The position numbers were made by a program, and so were the translations under genes. The notes under the pieces were generated by a model. The model was not told the DNA's origin. It searched no databases and was given only the letters and a program-made list of their open reading frames with translations. From Microbulbifer yueqingensis (lineage in GTDB: Bacteria; Pseudomonadota; Gammaproteobacteria; Pseudomonadales; Cellvibrionaceae), in the NCBI RefSeq assembly GCF_900100355.1, contig NZ_FNFH01000001.1, forward strand, positions 696,963 through 760,962: a DNA stretch of 64,000 nucleotides. Reading direction: 5' to 3'. Of the stretch, positions 19,196 through 28,189 are shown one piece after another (within the stretch, counting starts at the first letter, position 1; each line of letters starts with the position of its first letter).

Positions 19196-19225
19196 AAACC
19201 CACACTCCGGTGTGGGTTTTTTTTT
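19196..19225 (+). terminator. Rho-independent terminator after receptor gene
   Basis: Perfect 10-bp stem AAACCCACAC-TCCG-GTGTGGGTTT followed by a long run of T (to 19225), about 40 bases after the receptor stop at 19154. It separates the highly expressed receptor from the methyltransferase gene. Confidence 0.95.
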
Positions 19226-19269
19226 CCATGAAAAAAGGACAAGCCAACGCAAGCAGAGGCCTCAGTAAT

Positions 19270-20247
19270 ATGTCCATTAAAGAGCCTGAAAGTAGTCACC
19301 CCCGCGATGTAAAGGCAGCATGGAATAGCTATTGGAGTGGTGCCTCAACCTCGAGCCGACCCAAAGCCCCTGAAACCAGCCATCCCGCGTTACTGGAACT
19401 TTGGTCCGCGTTTTTCGCTTCGACCGGCAAGGCAAACCCACGGTTACTGGATATTGCCTCCGGAGACGGCATTGTGCCCCAGGTCGCATTTGAGGCCTTA
19501 GCCACCAGCTCCCCCGATATAACCTGCTCCGACGTGTCCCCGGTGGCCCTCGCTGCTATTGAAAAGCGGATGCCAAGTGTCCAAACTTGCAGCTGCGATG
19601 CCGCCCAGCTTCCATTCGGAGCAGGTGAATTCGACCTGGTCACGAGCCAGTTTGGCATCGAGTATGCGGGCCGGGATGCAATCCCGGAGGCCGCCAGGGT
19701 GCTGCGTCCGGGCGGACGTCTGCAGTTAGTCCTGCACTTGCGAGGGGGCGACATTTACCAGAAGTGCCGCGACAACCTGCTTGCGGCCGAGGAGTTCATG
19801 GAATCCGGCTTTATGCAGCAGGCCCAGACAGTGTTTGACAACCTGTTGGCGACGGGAAAGTCGAAAGGCCGGGACAGAGAGAACCCAGTCGAGATCATGA
19901 CGCCCGGCATCGAGAAGACAGTGGGTATCATCAACCGTTTCGGACGTCATGTAACTGACGGGACCATTGATACCATCTTCATGACCGTTGCCCGGATCTG
20001 CCGCTCTCCCTCGCGCTTTGACTTAGCCGAGGCTCAGCACTGGCTGAAGACCATGTGCGAGGAGATGCCCGGCTACGCAACCAGAATGCGCTCCATGTGT
20101 GATGCGGCTCTGCGAAAGGAAGATGTGGACGCGCTGGTGTCCGAACTTGAAAAACATTCGCTCGAAGTGGACTCCCCGAGGCCGATATCCCTGTCAGGAA
20201 AGGGGGCGGACTCCGCCTGGGTCATCAGGGCAACTAAAGTCGTTTAA
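19270..20247 (+). CDS. Class I SAM-dependent methyltransferase
   Basis: 325 residues from ATG 19270, which has AGAGGC upstream; an in-frame ATG at 19228 lies almost in the terminator and is less likely. Motif I (RLLDIASGDGIVP), an acidic SAM-ribose region (CSDVSPVALAAIE) and the post-motif LVTSQFGIEYA...AARVLRPGGRLQLVLH are typical of small-molecule (UbiE/COQ5-like) methyltransferases. The C-terminal half is lineage-specific. The stop overlaps the start of the sulfotransferase gene (TAATG), implying translational coupling and a joint pathway. Substrate unknown. Confidence 0.85.
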   Translation: MSIKEPESSHPRDVKAAWNSYWSGASTSSRPKAPETSHPALLELWSAFFASTGKANPRLLDIASGDGIVPQVAFEALATSSPDITCSDVSPVALAAIEKRMPSVQTCSCDAAQLPFGAGEFDLVTSQFGIEYAGRDAIPEAARVLRPGGRLQLVLHLRGGDIYQKCRDNLLAAEEFMESGFMQQAQTVFDNLLATGKSKGRDRENPVEIMTPGIEKTVGIINRFGRHVTDGTIDTIFMTVARICRSPSRFDLAEAQHWLKTMCEEMPGYATRMRSMCDAALRKEDVDALVSELEKHSLEVDSPRPISLSGKGADSAWVIRATKVV

Positions 20248-21815
20248 TGATGAATGATGTAGAACAATTAGCCAGGCAATTCTTTCAGCAGAGGAACTGG
20301 CCAAAAATATTGGAAACCTGCCGGGCGAGCGGGTACCGACAGGGCCTCAGTAAAGAGGTTGATTTTTACGCCGGCGTCGCCCTCTTCCACCTGGGCGAAA
20401 TCGACCAGGCACAGGCGCTGTTTACCGGCATTCTGGGAGTTGATGCCACCAACCATGAGGCGGGCATATTCCTTGCACGCTGCCACCTTTCCAAACTTGA
20501 AAACCACCTGGCCTATCGACTCGCTGTTGCACACAGCCATGGAGTCAGCGACCCCTACTACCTGGATATGGCCGCTACAATCCTGAGCCATGTGGGCATG
20601 CCGGAGCTTGCCCTGCCACTGCTGGAAAGCGCGCGCAAACTGGACCCGGTATCGGCGAACGCGCTTTCCAATGAGGCGACTTGCCACCTCCACCTGGGAA
20701 ACCTTGACCGCGCCCGCAACCTTTTCCATGAACTGCTTACGCGGGAGCCAGACAACCAGCGCGCCTACTGGCAAATGGCAAAGATCACCCGGGCCAAAGA
20801 TGAAAGCCTCATCGATGCAATGAAAGAAAATATCCAAAAGCGCAAATTGACCGAGGCGCACGCCATATTCTTCAATTTCGCCATCGGAAAGCAATATGAG
20901 GACCTGGGCAAGTGGGAACAGTCTTTCTCTCACTACTCCCTCGCCGCTGGCGCGGTAAGAGAGCACCTCAATTACAACGTAGAGGATGACATCAGGACAA
21001 TCGACGAGATCATCGCCCAGAGCGCTAAAGAGGAACTCGGGGCCCCACCACCCACTGCCCTGTCCACACCGGGCACTCCAGAGCCCCTCTTCATTACCGG
21101 CCTACCACGCTCCGGCACGTCACTGGTCGACCAGATTGTCACGGCACATTCCCAGGTAAGAAGTGCTGGCGAACTGCAAGCGGTTGAGTACGCGATCAGG
21201 AAAACAGCCGGGACTCACCCCCTGGCACCTATCTCGGCGAATGAATTTAGCGAGGCGCTCGCCAAGCGCGACAAGTTCCGAGACAGCTATAACGAAGCTA
21301 CGGAATTCCTGAGGGGCCAGGAACCCTGGCTGGTAGACAAGATGCCCCATAATTACCTCTACCTCGGGTTACTGGCAAAAGCCTTCCCGCATGCGAAGCT
21401 GGTGCTGGTCAGGAGGTCCCCCCTCGCCTCCTGTTTTGCCATGTACAAGCAGCTGTTCGCGTCGAAGTATCAGTTTTCCTACTCCCTGCAGGACCTCGGA
21501 AAATACTACCAGGCCTATTCCCGGCTGATCGACCACTGGAGAGAGAAACTTGGATCGCGCCTCGTGGAGGTTTGCTACGAGGACCTGGTCAGCACACCGG
21601 AACCACAGATCCGTGCGCTTCTGGAGAATCTGGGACTGCCATTTGAAGCAGAATGCCTCCGTCCACAGGAGCAGAAAAGAAATGTTATGACAGCGAGCTC
21701 TCACCAGGTCAGGGAGAAAATTTACACTTCATCAATAGACCGCCACGAAAACTTTTCACACCAGCTGTCGACTCTTAAAGAATTTTTCAAGCAACACAGA
21801 ATCAACACACAGTAG
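20247..21815 (+). CDS. TPR-containing sulfotransferase
   Basis: 522 residues. Tetratricopeptide-like helices occupy about residues 5-245 (for example FYAGVALFHLGEIDQAQALFTGIL and ALSNEATCHLHLGNLDRARNLF). A PAPS-dependent sulfotransferase domain follows, with the 5'-phosphosulfate loop LPRSGTSLV at 286-294 and the 3'-phosphate motif LVRRSPLASCFAMY. Such TPR fusions sulfate protein or small-molecule acceptors, and the TPR part may bind a polypeptide substrate. The start overlaps the methyltransferase stop; a second ATG three bases on is equally possible. The next gene begins six bases after the stop, so three genes form one unit. Confidence 0.9.
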   Translation: MMNDVEQLARQFFQQRNWPKILETCRASGYRQGLSKEVDFYAGVALFHLGEIDQAQALFTGILGVDATNHEAGIFLARCHLSKLENHLAYRLAVAHSHGVSDPYYLDMAATILSHVGMPELALPLLESARKLDPVSANALSNEATCHLHLGNLDRARNLFHELLTREPDNQRAYWQMAKITRAKDESLIDAMKENIQKRKLTEAHAIFFNFAIGKQYEDLGKWEQSFSHYSLAAGAVREHLNYNVEDDIRTIDEIIAQSAKEELGAPPPTALSTPGTPEPLFITGLPRSGTSLVDQIVTAHSQVRSAGELQAVEYAIRKTAGTHPLAPISANEFSEALAKRDKFRDSYNEATEFLRGQEPWLVDKMPHNYLYLGLLAKAFPHAKLVLVRRSPLASCFAMYKQLFASKYQFSYSLQDLGKYYQAYSRLIDHWREKLGSRLVEVCYEDLVSTPEPQIRALLENLGLPFEAECLRPQEQKRNVMTASSHQVREKIYTSSIDRHENFSHQLSTLKEFFKQHRINTQ

Positions 21816-21820
21816 AAAAC

Positions 21821-22888
21821 ATGAAAGAAGTAGAAGCCTCAAAAATCCTGACCAGTCCGGACTACCTGCTGACCCGGCTTGACCTCAAGCAGGGTAATTA
21901 TATTTTCACCCAGGTTGAGCCTCGCACCTACACCGACTCGCCGATTCTCGATATGCGCGTGGAGTCTCTTCGCGACAGGGAGATTGCCTTGAAGTTTTCT
22001 CATGTCGATGCACTGCTGGAGCAACACGAAGGACCGAGCACCGCGCCGAGATATATCTTCCATCCCGCCTTCACAGGTTCCACTCTGCTCGCCGGCGCAC
22101 TCCAGAAGCCCGGCGAAGTGCTCAGCCTGCGGGAGCCCTCGATCCTGAGGGAGGTGGCCGACCTAAAGCGTCAGATGATTTTCCATAATAACTTTGACGA
22201 GCGAAACTGGCCCGCTTTCGTCGCCAGAATCGTAAAACTGCTATCCAAGACTTACAGCGGTGCAGAAAAGCCGCTGATAAAGCCTACCAATATTGCCAAC
22301 AACCTGATCAATGACTTGCTTCGGGCCCATCCGGACTCGCGGGGTGTCTACCTCTACACAGATATGGATTCCTTTATCTGTGCCAACCTCAACCAGCCTG
22401 AGGAAACCAAGCGCACCGTCCACGTACTCGCCACTGTCTTTGGCCGGGACCTGGGACTGGAAGACTGGATGAAGGAGACTGATTTCTACCGGCTCGGTCA
22501 CCTGCAGGCTGTAGTGGCACTCTGGTATATCCAGCACCGGCAACTTCTGGAGGAGCTGAAACACAGTGTGGGACGCTTGACGCCCGTTTATTCAAAAGAT
22601 CTTTTTGGCAAGCCCAGCGACACCCTGAAAAGTATAAATCGCGACCTGAATTTAGGTCTGTCGCAGGAATTCTTATCGGGCGTCTCTGATTCCGACTTGT
22701 TTCAGAAGGAGGCCAAGCACACCGCCTCTTCATACGAGGGAAACTCTCGGGCAGAAGGCTACGAGGCACTGGCGCACCAGTTCAGCGAAGAAATCGCCCA
22801 GGCGAAGCAGTGGTTCGACGAGGCGACTGGCCGCAAGATGAGCTCCGATGCCATCATGGAAAAGATCGCGACCTACCGGGAAAGCTAA
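21821..22888 (+). CDS. Probable P-loop sulfotransferase-like protein
   Basis: 355 residues, no clear signal peptide. The stretch FHPAFTGSTLL (80-90) followed by GEVLSLREPSIL is the pattern of a divergent sulfotransferase PAPS loop and its downstream strand; KPLIKPTNIANNLINDLL and RGVYLYTDMDSFICANL fit the same fold. The usual GxPRSGT sequence is replaced, so activity may be altered. It begins 6 bases after the TPR-sulfotransferase stop. I call it sulfotransferase-like by pattern and neighbourhood; alternatively it is a non-catalytic partner of the preceding enzyme. Confidence 0.6.
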   Translation: MKEVEASKILTSPDYLLTRLDLKQGNYIFTQVEPRTYTDSPILDMRVESLRDREIALKFSHVDALLEQHEGPSTAPRYIFHPAFTGSTLLAGALQKPGEVLSLREPSILREVADLKRQMIFHNNFDERNWPAFVARIVKLLSKTYSGAEKPLIKPTNIANNLINDLLRAHPDSRGVYLYTDMDSFICANLNQPEETKRTVHVLATVFGRDLGLEDWMKETDFYRLGHLQAVVALWYIQHRQLLEELKHSVGRLTPVYSKDLFGKPSDTLKSINRDLNLGLSQEFLSGVSDSDLFQKEAKHTASSYEGNSRAEGYEALAHQFSEEIAQAKQWFDEATGRKMSSDAIMEKIATYRES

Positions 22889-22998
22889 TCCAGAAGTTTT
22901 TCACTCCAGATGCATCCAAACGGATCCGGGGGCGCGTCATAAAGGCAGCCCCCATTTTTAGTTCTGCTTAGCTTGATTCGTTGGATGAGAGAAAATTT

Positions 22999-24147
22999 AT
23001 GATTAGCTCCCCCCTCTACGCCAGATCTCTGGTCGTATTTGGCACTATTTTCCTTTTTGCTTTTTGCTTGCCCGTCAGTGCGGCCTCCGTGCGCTACCAG
23101 GATATGTTGATTTCCCCTGACGGAGAATACCTCTCTGCCGTTTCCCACAGTGATGGGAGTGATACCCTGGTAATCCTTAACAGGGACACCTTCAAACCAA
23201 ACCATGTCGAGGCATTCCCGGAAGACGCGAGAATTATCAGGCATGTCTGGGCGACAGACTCCAGACTGATTGTGGAGTTTGAGCGATCTGGCGGACACGG
23301 GGCCATCCCCCCGACCTACACCGAACTCTTCGCGCTTGACGCGGATGGAGGCCGTAAGTTGCTGCTTTACGGCATCAATGCCGGAGAGCGGCAGACCGGA
23401 AGCCACATCAAGAAAAGGGAGTTTGCCCGCGCCAATCCTGAAATCTTGAGTATTCTTCCCGACGATAAAAATAATATCCTTATCGCCTACCAGCCCTGGG
23501 GGAGAACCGGTGTTTGGGAGGAGCGGGAAAAGATCGTCACCGAGATCAATATCCTGACAGGCAGAACAAGTAACTTCTCACTTGAAGCCCCAACGCTTGG
23601 CGCCAGTACCCTGACCACTTCCGAGGGCAAGCCCCGGTTCGCCTTTGGAACTGATGAGACAGGCAGTGCGAATGGATACGTGCGTGCCGGGGCCGAGTGG
23701 CAGCCATTTGACCTCGGAAACAACCGCAAAGTGACCCCTGTTGCTGTCTCCGATGATACCCTGTTCGCCCTCAAGGACACCGATGGCGAGCGCGGTATGG
23801 ACGCCCTGGTTTCATACTCCCTGGCAACCGGCGACGAAATACAGCTTTATTCGTCAAAGGACGCACAGATCTCAACTGTGCTGAAGCCCCTGGACAACGG
23901 AGTTCCTTTTGGCCTGGTTCTGGAGGGCAATCCCAAGTCCTATGTGTTCCTGAAGGGCGGAAGCCCCGAGAAGACAATATACAAAGACCTACTGGGTCAG
24001 CTGAGCGGCTATGAATTCCGTCTCCTCAGTGCCGACGAAACCCAATCCCACTGGACTCTATCCCTGGATCTGGGACAGGGAAAGCGGCGCTTTTACCTTT
24101 ACGACAGTAACTCAGCGGAGTTGAAACTGATCCTCGCAGACCAATAG
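22999..24147 (+). CDS. Secreted beta-propeller protein resembling an S9 peptidase N-terminal domain
   Basis: 382 residues from ATG 22999 (GAGAGAA upstream). A signal peptide (LVVFGTIFLFAFCLPVSAAS) is followed by repeats typical of prolyl-oligopeptidase-type propellers (LISPDGEYLSAVSHSDGSDTLVILNRDT, HVWATDSRLIVEFER, RRFYLYDSNSAELKLIL). S9 family peptidases then continue into an alpha/beta-hydrolase domain with the GxSxG serine. Here the reading stops with ADQ exactly where that domain would begin, and no hydrolase remnant is visible in the next 160 bases. Either a gene decay product or a free-standing propeller with a binding role. About 110 bases after the sulfotransferase-like gene. Confidence 0.65.
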   Translation: MISSPLYARSLVVFGTIFLFAFCLPVSAASVRYQDMLISPDGEYLSAVSHSDGSDTLVILNRDTFKPNHVEAFPEDARIIRHVWATDSRLIVEFERSGGHGAIPPTYTELFALDADGGRKLLLYGINAGERQTGSHIKKREFARANPEILSILPDDKNNILIAYQPWGRTGVWEEREKIVTEINILTGRTSNFSLEAPTLGASTLTTSEGKPRFAFGTDETGSANGYVRAGAEWQPFDLGNNRKVTPVAVSDDTLFALKDTDGERGMDALVSYSLATGDEIQLYSSKDAQISTVLKPLDNGVPFGLVLEGNPKSYVFLKGGSPEKTIYKDLLGQLSGYEFRLLSADETQSHWTLSLDLGQGKRRFYLYDSNSAELKLILADQ

Positions 24148-24308
24148 GCACTTTTCACTGCCTGCCCAGGTCGGCGCCGCGCTTGTCCCGGCATGCCGAT
24201 CTGGGTAACATCCCCCCGCCTTTACCCTCTCCTTTTTGAAACCTCTGTTACCCTGGGGCTAAGCTTAAGTTCTGGCGCCAAGCCCTCACCAGCCCTGGAA
24301 TTGTACCA

Positions 24309-24893
24309 ATGGATCTGACGACTGCTTTCCTCACGCTTTTGTTTGTCATGGACCCGCTGGGCAATATTCCCGTATTCCTGTCCGCGCTGAAACATGTATC
24401 CCGCCGCCGGCAACTTTACGTGATCATGCGCGAGCTGGTTTTCGCGCTCATCGTACTGCTCGCCTTCCTGTATGGCGGCCGTTTCCTTCTCGCGTGGCTT
24501 GGTCTTACGCAGGAAGCCATACGTATTGCCGGTGCAATCATCCTGTTCCTCATCGCCATTCGCATGGTATTCCCGATTGAAGGCGGAATCATGGGCGAGC
24601 GGCTGGAAGGAGAGCCTTTCTTTGTACCGCTGGCGGTACCATTGGTTGCAGGACCTTCAACCATGGCGATCCTGATGTTGATGACTAACAGTGAAGGCCA
24701 GCGATTAATGGACTGGACCATCGCGCTTCTGGGCGCCTGGGGCGTATCTGCCGCTATCCTGCTGGCCTCGGCCCCCCTGGCGAAACTGCTCGGGAATCGG
24801 GGACTGATTGCCGTGGAGCGCCTGATGGGAATGGTGCTTGTCATGCTGTCTGTGCAGCTGTTCCTGGACGGCGTGAAACAGAGCCTCACTTGA
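24309..24893 (+). CDS. MarC family integral membrane protein
   Basis: 194 residues, six predicted membrane segments. It opens MDLTTAFLTLLFVMDPLGNIPVFLSALK, the hallmark of MarC/YhgN (UPF0056) proteins, and contains FFVPLAVPLVAGPSTMAILML, also conserved. Function in cells is not settled; the link to multiple antibiotic resistance has been withdrawn. It stands alone between the propeller gene and the receptor at 25412. Confidence 0.93.
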   Translation: MDLTTAFLTLLFVMDPLGNIPVFLSALKHVSRRRQLYVIMRELVFALIVLLAFLYGGRFLLAWLGLTQEAIRIAGAIILFLIAIRMVFPIEGGIMGERLEGEPFFVPLAVPLVAGPSTMAILMLMTNSEGQRLMDWTIALLGAWGVSAAILLASAPLAKLLGNRGLIAVERLMGMVLVMLSVQLFLDGVKQSLT

Positions 24894-25411
24894 CCCAATA
24901 GTGCTTTTCCCTTCCGATAAAGGCCCTTCCGGTACGGCCCGCCGGGCGTAATTTCCCTATTTTCCCGTCCACCCGGCGGCCCCCCTCTGACCGCCTACTT
25001 TTTAACCGATGCGATAAGTTGTTTGGATTTTCAAAAAAGAAAATGTACATACCAATATTTAATTTTAAATAGGATGGCATTTCACTTTTATTAACTGAAA
25101 AATATTTTCATCCCTCCTTGTCGGCCGTTTTTTATCCTGATAGCACAATTTCTGACCGAGCCCGCCTCATAGTCAACCTATGGACGAGAGTCAGGTAAGT
25201 TCCATTAATGATTTTCATGCATTAGAGTCAGCTCGCGCATTAAAGGCACAAACGCTCAAGGCCTTTCAAAATAACTGGCGCAGAGCAGGCCGCCTGTTGA
25301 GACAGGTGGCAACAACGGCAAGCAGTCCTCTCTGTTCGGGGTGCCGTTTTGTTCAGTCGCCTTCACAAGGCCGAAGCAATATAAGTCCAACGATTCGAAA
25401 GAGGATTTACA
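24894..25411 (+). promoter_or_regulatory. AT-rich intergenic region upstream of receptor gene
   Basis: No convincing gene in 518 bases. A markedly AT-rich island (about 25000-25135, with TTTAATTTTAAATAG and TTTTATTAACTG) stands out against the GC-rich genome and may hold promoter or protein-binding sites. An open frame beginning at 25180 runs into the receptor gene in another frame and lacks family features, so I do not call it. The final 35 bases match the leader at 16188-16223. Confidence 0.5.
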
Positions 25412-28027
25412 ATGAGAAAGAACCTCCTGTCCGTAGCTGTAAAAGGCGCTATCGGCCTTACCGCAGCCGCAGTCATGGTTCCGGCGATGCCCGCTTTCGC
25501 ACAGGGTGACGCCACTCTGGTGGAAGAGATTGTAGTGACTGGCTCGCGCATCAAGCGCACCAACTTCGACCAGTCCGCCCAGGTTGTCAGCATGGACCGC
25601 CAGGCCATCGACGCAACAGGCAGCCTGATGATCTCCGACACCCTGCGCTCCACCCCGCTGAACTCGCTGGGCTCCTTCAACGAGCGCTCCGGCAGCTCTG
25701 CGCAGTCCAATGCAACCATCAACCTGCGCGGCCTGGGCGCACAGCGCAGCCTGGTTATGATCAACGGCCGCCGCATGCCGGGTTCCCCGAACCTGGGCGC
25801 AGCTTCCGTCAACCTGAACATGATCCCGATGACCGCCGTTGAGCGTATCGACATCCTGGCTGACGGCGCTTCCGCTGTTTACGGCTCCGACGCTGTAGCA
25901 GGTGTTGTCAACCTGATGATGCGCGAGAACTTCGAGGGTCTCGAATTTACCGCCCGCCGTGGCGAGCGCGCCAACGACGATGGTATCGAGGAGTCCTTTG
26001 GTTTCATCTCCGGTATCACCAGCGACCGCGGCAACGTAACCTTTGCCGCAGAGTACAATCGTCGTGACCCGATCTTCGACGCCGATCGCGACTACACCGC
26101 AGCCTGGATCCGCGACGATGGCGACGGCCGCCTCGATTCCTACGTGGATACCGATGGCTACTCCTACTACGGCAAGTCCATCCAGATCTCCGATCCGAAC
26201 ACCAAGTACTACGACATCCAGGCCGCCAACGGTTGTGCCGACGATTCCGCGTTTCTCGAAACCGGCGCCCTGGCATTCGACGAGCCGGAAGGCACCCTGT
26301 GCAACTACAACTACGCCAACATCTCGGCCAACAAGGCCGAGCTGAACCGCGTTAACACCTTCCTGAGCGCAAATTACGATATTTCCGAGAGTGTCGAGTT
26401 CTTCACCAACATCCTGTTCTCGAAGGTGGACTCCTTTGGCCGTTACGCGCCGCCGGCTGCCAAGTGGGAAGACATGCCTGCCGACTACCGCGACGTGCCG
26501 TTCGATGTTGATGCCCTGCTGGCCAGTGGTGACATTACCGAGGATTACGAGATCACAGGTTACTACCGCTGGACCAATATCGGCCCGCGCGACAACTTCG
26601 TGACTGATACCCAGTACGACTTTACCGCCGGTTTCCGTGGCGACCTGGCCAACGGTGTGAGCTACGAGACTTACGCCCAGAAAGGTCGTTACGAGTCCAA
26701 GGAAAACGGTATGTACTACCTGTCCTACCCGGGACTGGATTACATCCTGGCCCAGGGCAAAGACCCGTTCTCCGCCGAGGGCGCGGCCGCCATGCGTGCC
26801 ACTACCTCCCAGGACAACTTCACTTCCCTCTCCAAGGTTTACGGTCACCTGCAGTTTGACGCCGGCGACTGGTTCGGTGCGGGTGAGACCATCGTCCTGA
26901 GTGGTGCTGAGGCTTACCAGATCGAGTATGCCAACCAGTACGACGCCGCTTCCGAGGCCGGCCTGGTGGGTGGCAGCTCCGGCAACTCCGCCGCCGGCGA
27001 GCGCGATGTCGCCGCGGTATTCGCTGAAGCGATCATCCCGGTTACCGACCTGGTTGAGATGAATGCGGCTGTCCGTTACGACAACTACAGCGACTTCGGT
27101 TCCAACGTGGCGCCATCCCTGTCCGCTACCTACAACGTAACCGACACCCTGAGCCTGCGCGCACGCGCCGGTAAAGGCTTCCGCGCGCCGGCCCTCGACG
27201 AGCTGTATGGCCCGTCCGCCTTCTCCGCGGAAAGTGCCACCGACCCGGCCTCCGGCGTCTATCGCCAGTGGGACACCTACTACTCCACCAACGAAGACCT
27301 GGATGCGGAAACTTCCACTTCCCTGTCTATCGGCGGTAACTGGGAGTTTGTCAGCGGCTGGAGCCTCGACGTGGGCGTATGGAACGTGGAAGTTGAGGAC
27401 GTCATCGTCCAGCCTTCTACCCAGGAAATCTTCTGGGCTCGCGCCGGCGGTGTAGCGCTGGATCCCTCCACCGGTATCTACGTCAGCGGCACCGGTGCCG
27501 ATACCGAGGTGTTTTCCAAGACCACCAACGCGGGCATCCTGGACGTGACCGGTGTCGACGTGAAGCTCGACGGCGGCTTCGATACCGAGTTCGGCATGAT
27601 CACCGTGGGCGGCCTGGTAAGCCAGCAGCTCTCTTACGAGAAAGACGCTTTCTACCTGGGCCCGGTGCAGGACGTATCCACCTTCAACCTGTACCCCGAC
27701 ATGCGCGGTCAGTTCATGCTGGGCTGGAGCATGGGCATGCATGCAGTTGACCTGACCGTCGACTATGTCTCCGCCCACGACGAACTCACCGAGATCGCCG
27801 ACAGTGGCTCGCTGTCCAAGAGCGGTGAGGACCTGGACGACTGGACCACCCTGAACCTGGCCTACCGCCTGGATACAGCATCTTTCGGCTCCATCAAGGT
27901 CGGTGCTCGCAACCTGACCAACGAGGATCCGGTGCTGGACAAGGATGGCAAGTTCGCTCGAGAGCACTTCAGCCTGTACGACAATACCGGTCGCACGGTT
28001 TACGCCGAGTACACCATGAGCTTCTGA
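25412..28027 (+). CDS. TonB-dependent receptor
   Basis: 871 residues. Ribosome site AGAGGATTT precedes the ATG. The signal peptide is nearly identical to that of the receptor at 16224 (both contain LLSVAVKGAIG and AAAVMVPAMPAFAQ). A TonB box (EEIVVTGSRIKR), plug (INLRGLGAQRSLVMINGRR; DGASAVYGSDAVAGVVNLMM) and barrel ending EYTMSF are intact. After about residue 45 similarity to the 16224 receptor drops to family level. A terminator follows at 28063. The nearby POT symporter raises the possibility of a peptide ligand (inference). Confidence 0.92.
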   Translation: MRKNLLSVAVKGAIGLTAAAVMVPAMPAFAQGDATLVEEIVVTGSRIKRTNFDQSAQVVSMDRQAIDATGSLMISDTLRSTPLNSLGSFNERSGSSAQSNATINLRGLGAQRSLVMINGRRMPGSPNLGAASVNLNMIPMTAVERIDILADGASAVYGSDAVAGVVNLMMRENFEGLEFTARRGERANDDGIEESFGFISGITSDRGNVTFAAEYNRRDPIFDADRDYTAAWIRDDGDGRLDSYVDTDGYSYYGKSIQISDPNTKYYDIQAANGCADDSAFLETGALAFDEPEGTLCNYNYANISANKAELNRVNTFLSANYDISESVEFFTNILFSKVDSFGRYAPPAAKWEDMPADYRDVPFDVDALLASGDITEDYEITGYYRWTNIGPRDNFVTDTQYDFTAGFRGDLANGVSYETYAQKGRYESKENGMYYLSYPGLDYILAQGKDPFSAEGAAAMRATTSQDNFTSLSKVYGHLQFDAGDWFGAGETIVLSGAEAYQIEYANQYDAASEAGLVGGSSGNSAAGERDVAAVFAEAIIPVTDLVEMNAAVRYDNYSDFGSNVAPSLSATYNVTDTLSLRARAGKGFRAPALDELYGPSAFSAESATDPASGVYRQWDTYYSTNEDLDAETSTSLSIGGNWEFVSGWSLDVGVWNVEVEDVIVQPSTQEIFWARAGGVALDPSTGIYVSGTGADTEVFSKTTNAGILDVTGVDVKLDGGFDTEFGMITVGGLVSQQLSYEKDAFYLGPVQDVSTFNLYPDMRGQFMLGWSMGMHAVDLTVDYVSAHDELTEIADSGSLSKSGEDLDDWTTLNLAYRLDTASFGSIKVGARNLTNEDPVLDKDGKFAREHFSLYDNTGRTVYAEYTMSF

Positions 28028-28062
28028 TGAAGCAACGCTATTCCTGAGTTATCTCGGGAAGG

Positions 28063-28093
28063 AAAAGGGCCAACTCTGTTGGCCCTTTTTTTT
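28063..28093 (+). terminator. Rho-independent terminator after receptor gene
   Basis: Stem AAAAGGGCCAAC-TCT-GTTGGCCCTTTT followed by further T (to 28093), 36 bases after the receptor stop. The next gene (28190) is convergent. Confidence 0.95.
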
Positions 28094-28189
28094 AGCTGTG
28101 CTGTCCGACCTGCCGCCGCCCGCCACTCCTGCTATTCCGCATATCCTGGACACAGTATCGAGGTGGCTAAATCATCCGATAGCAGTCGA

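Noticed and set aside
24148-24308. Remnant hydrolase domain of the S9-like gene
   Set aside because: No GxSxG motif or hydrolase-like reading in any frame of the gap.
25180-25411. Small plus-strand open frame before the receptor at 25412
   Set aside because: Runs into the receptor gene in another frame, has no ribosome site or protein features.
25256-27967. Open frame of about 900 codons on the minus strand opposite the receptor gene
   Set aside because: No ribosome site, no recognisable domains, and hydrophobic/valine-glycine-rich composition expected from the antisense of a GC-rich receptor gene.
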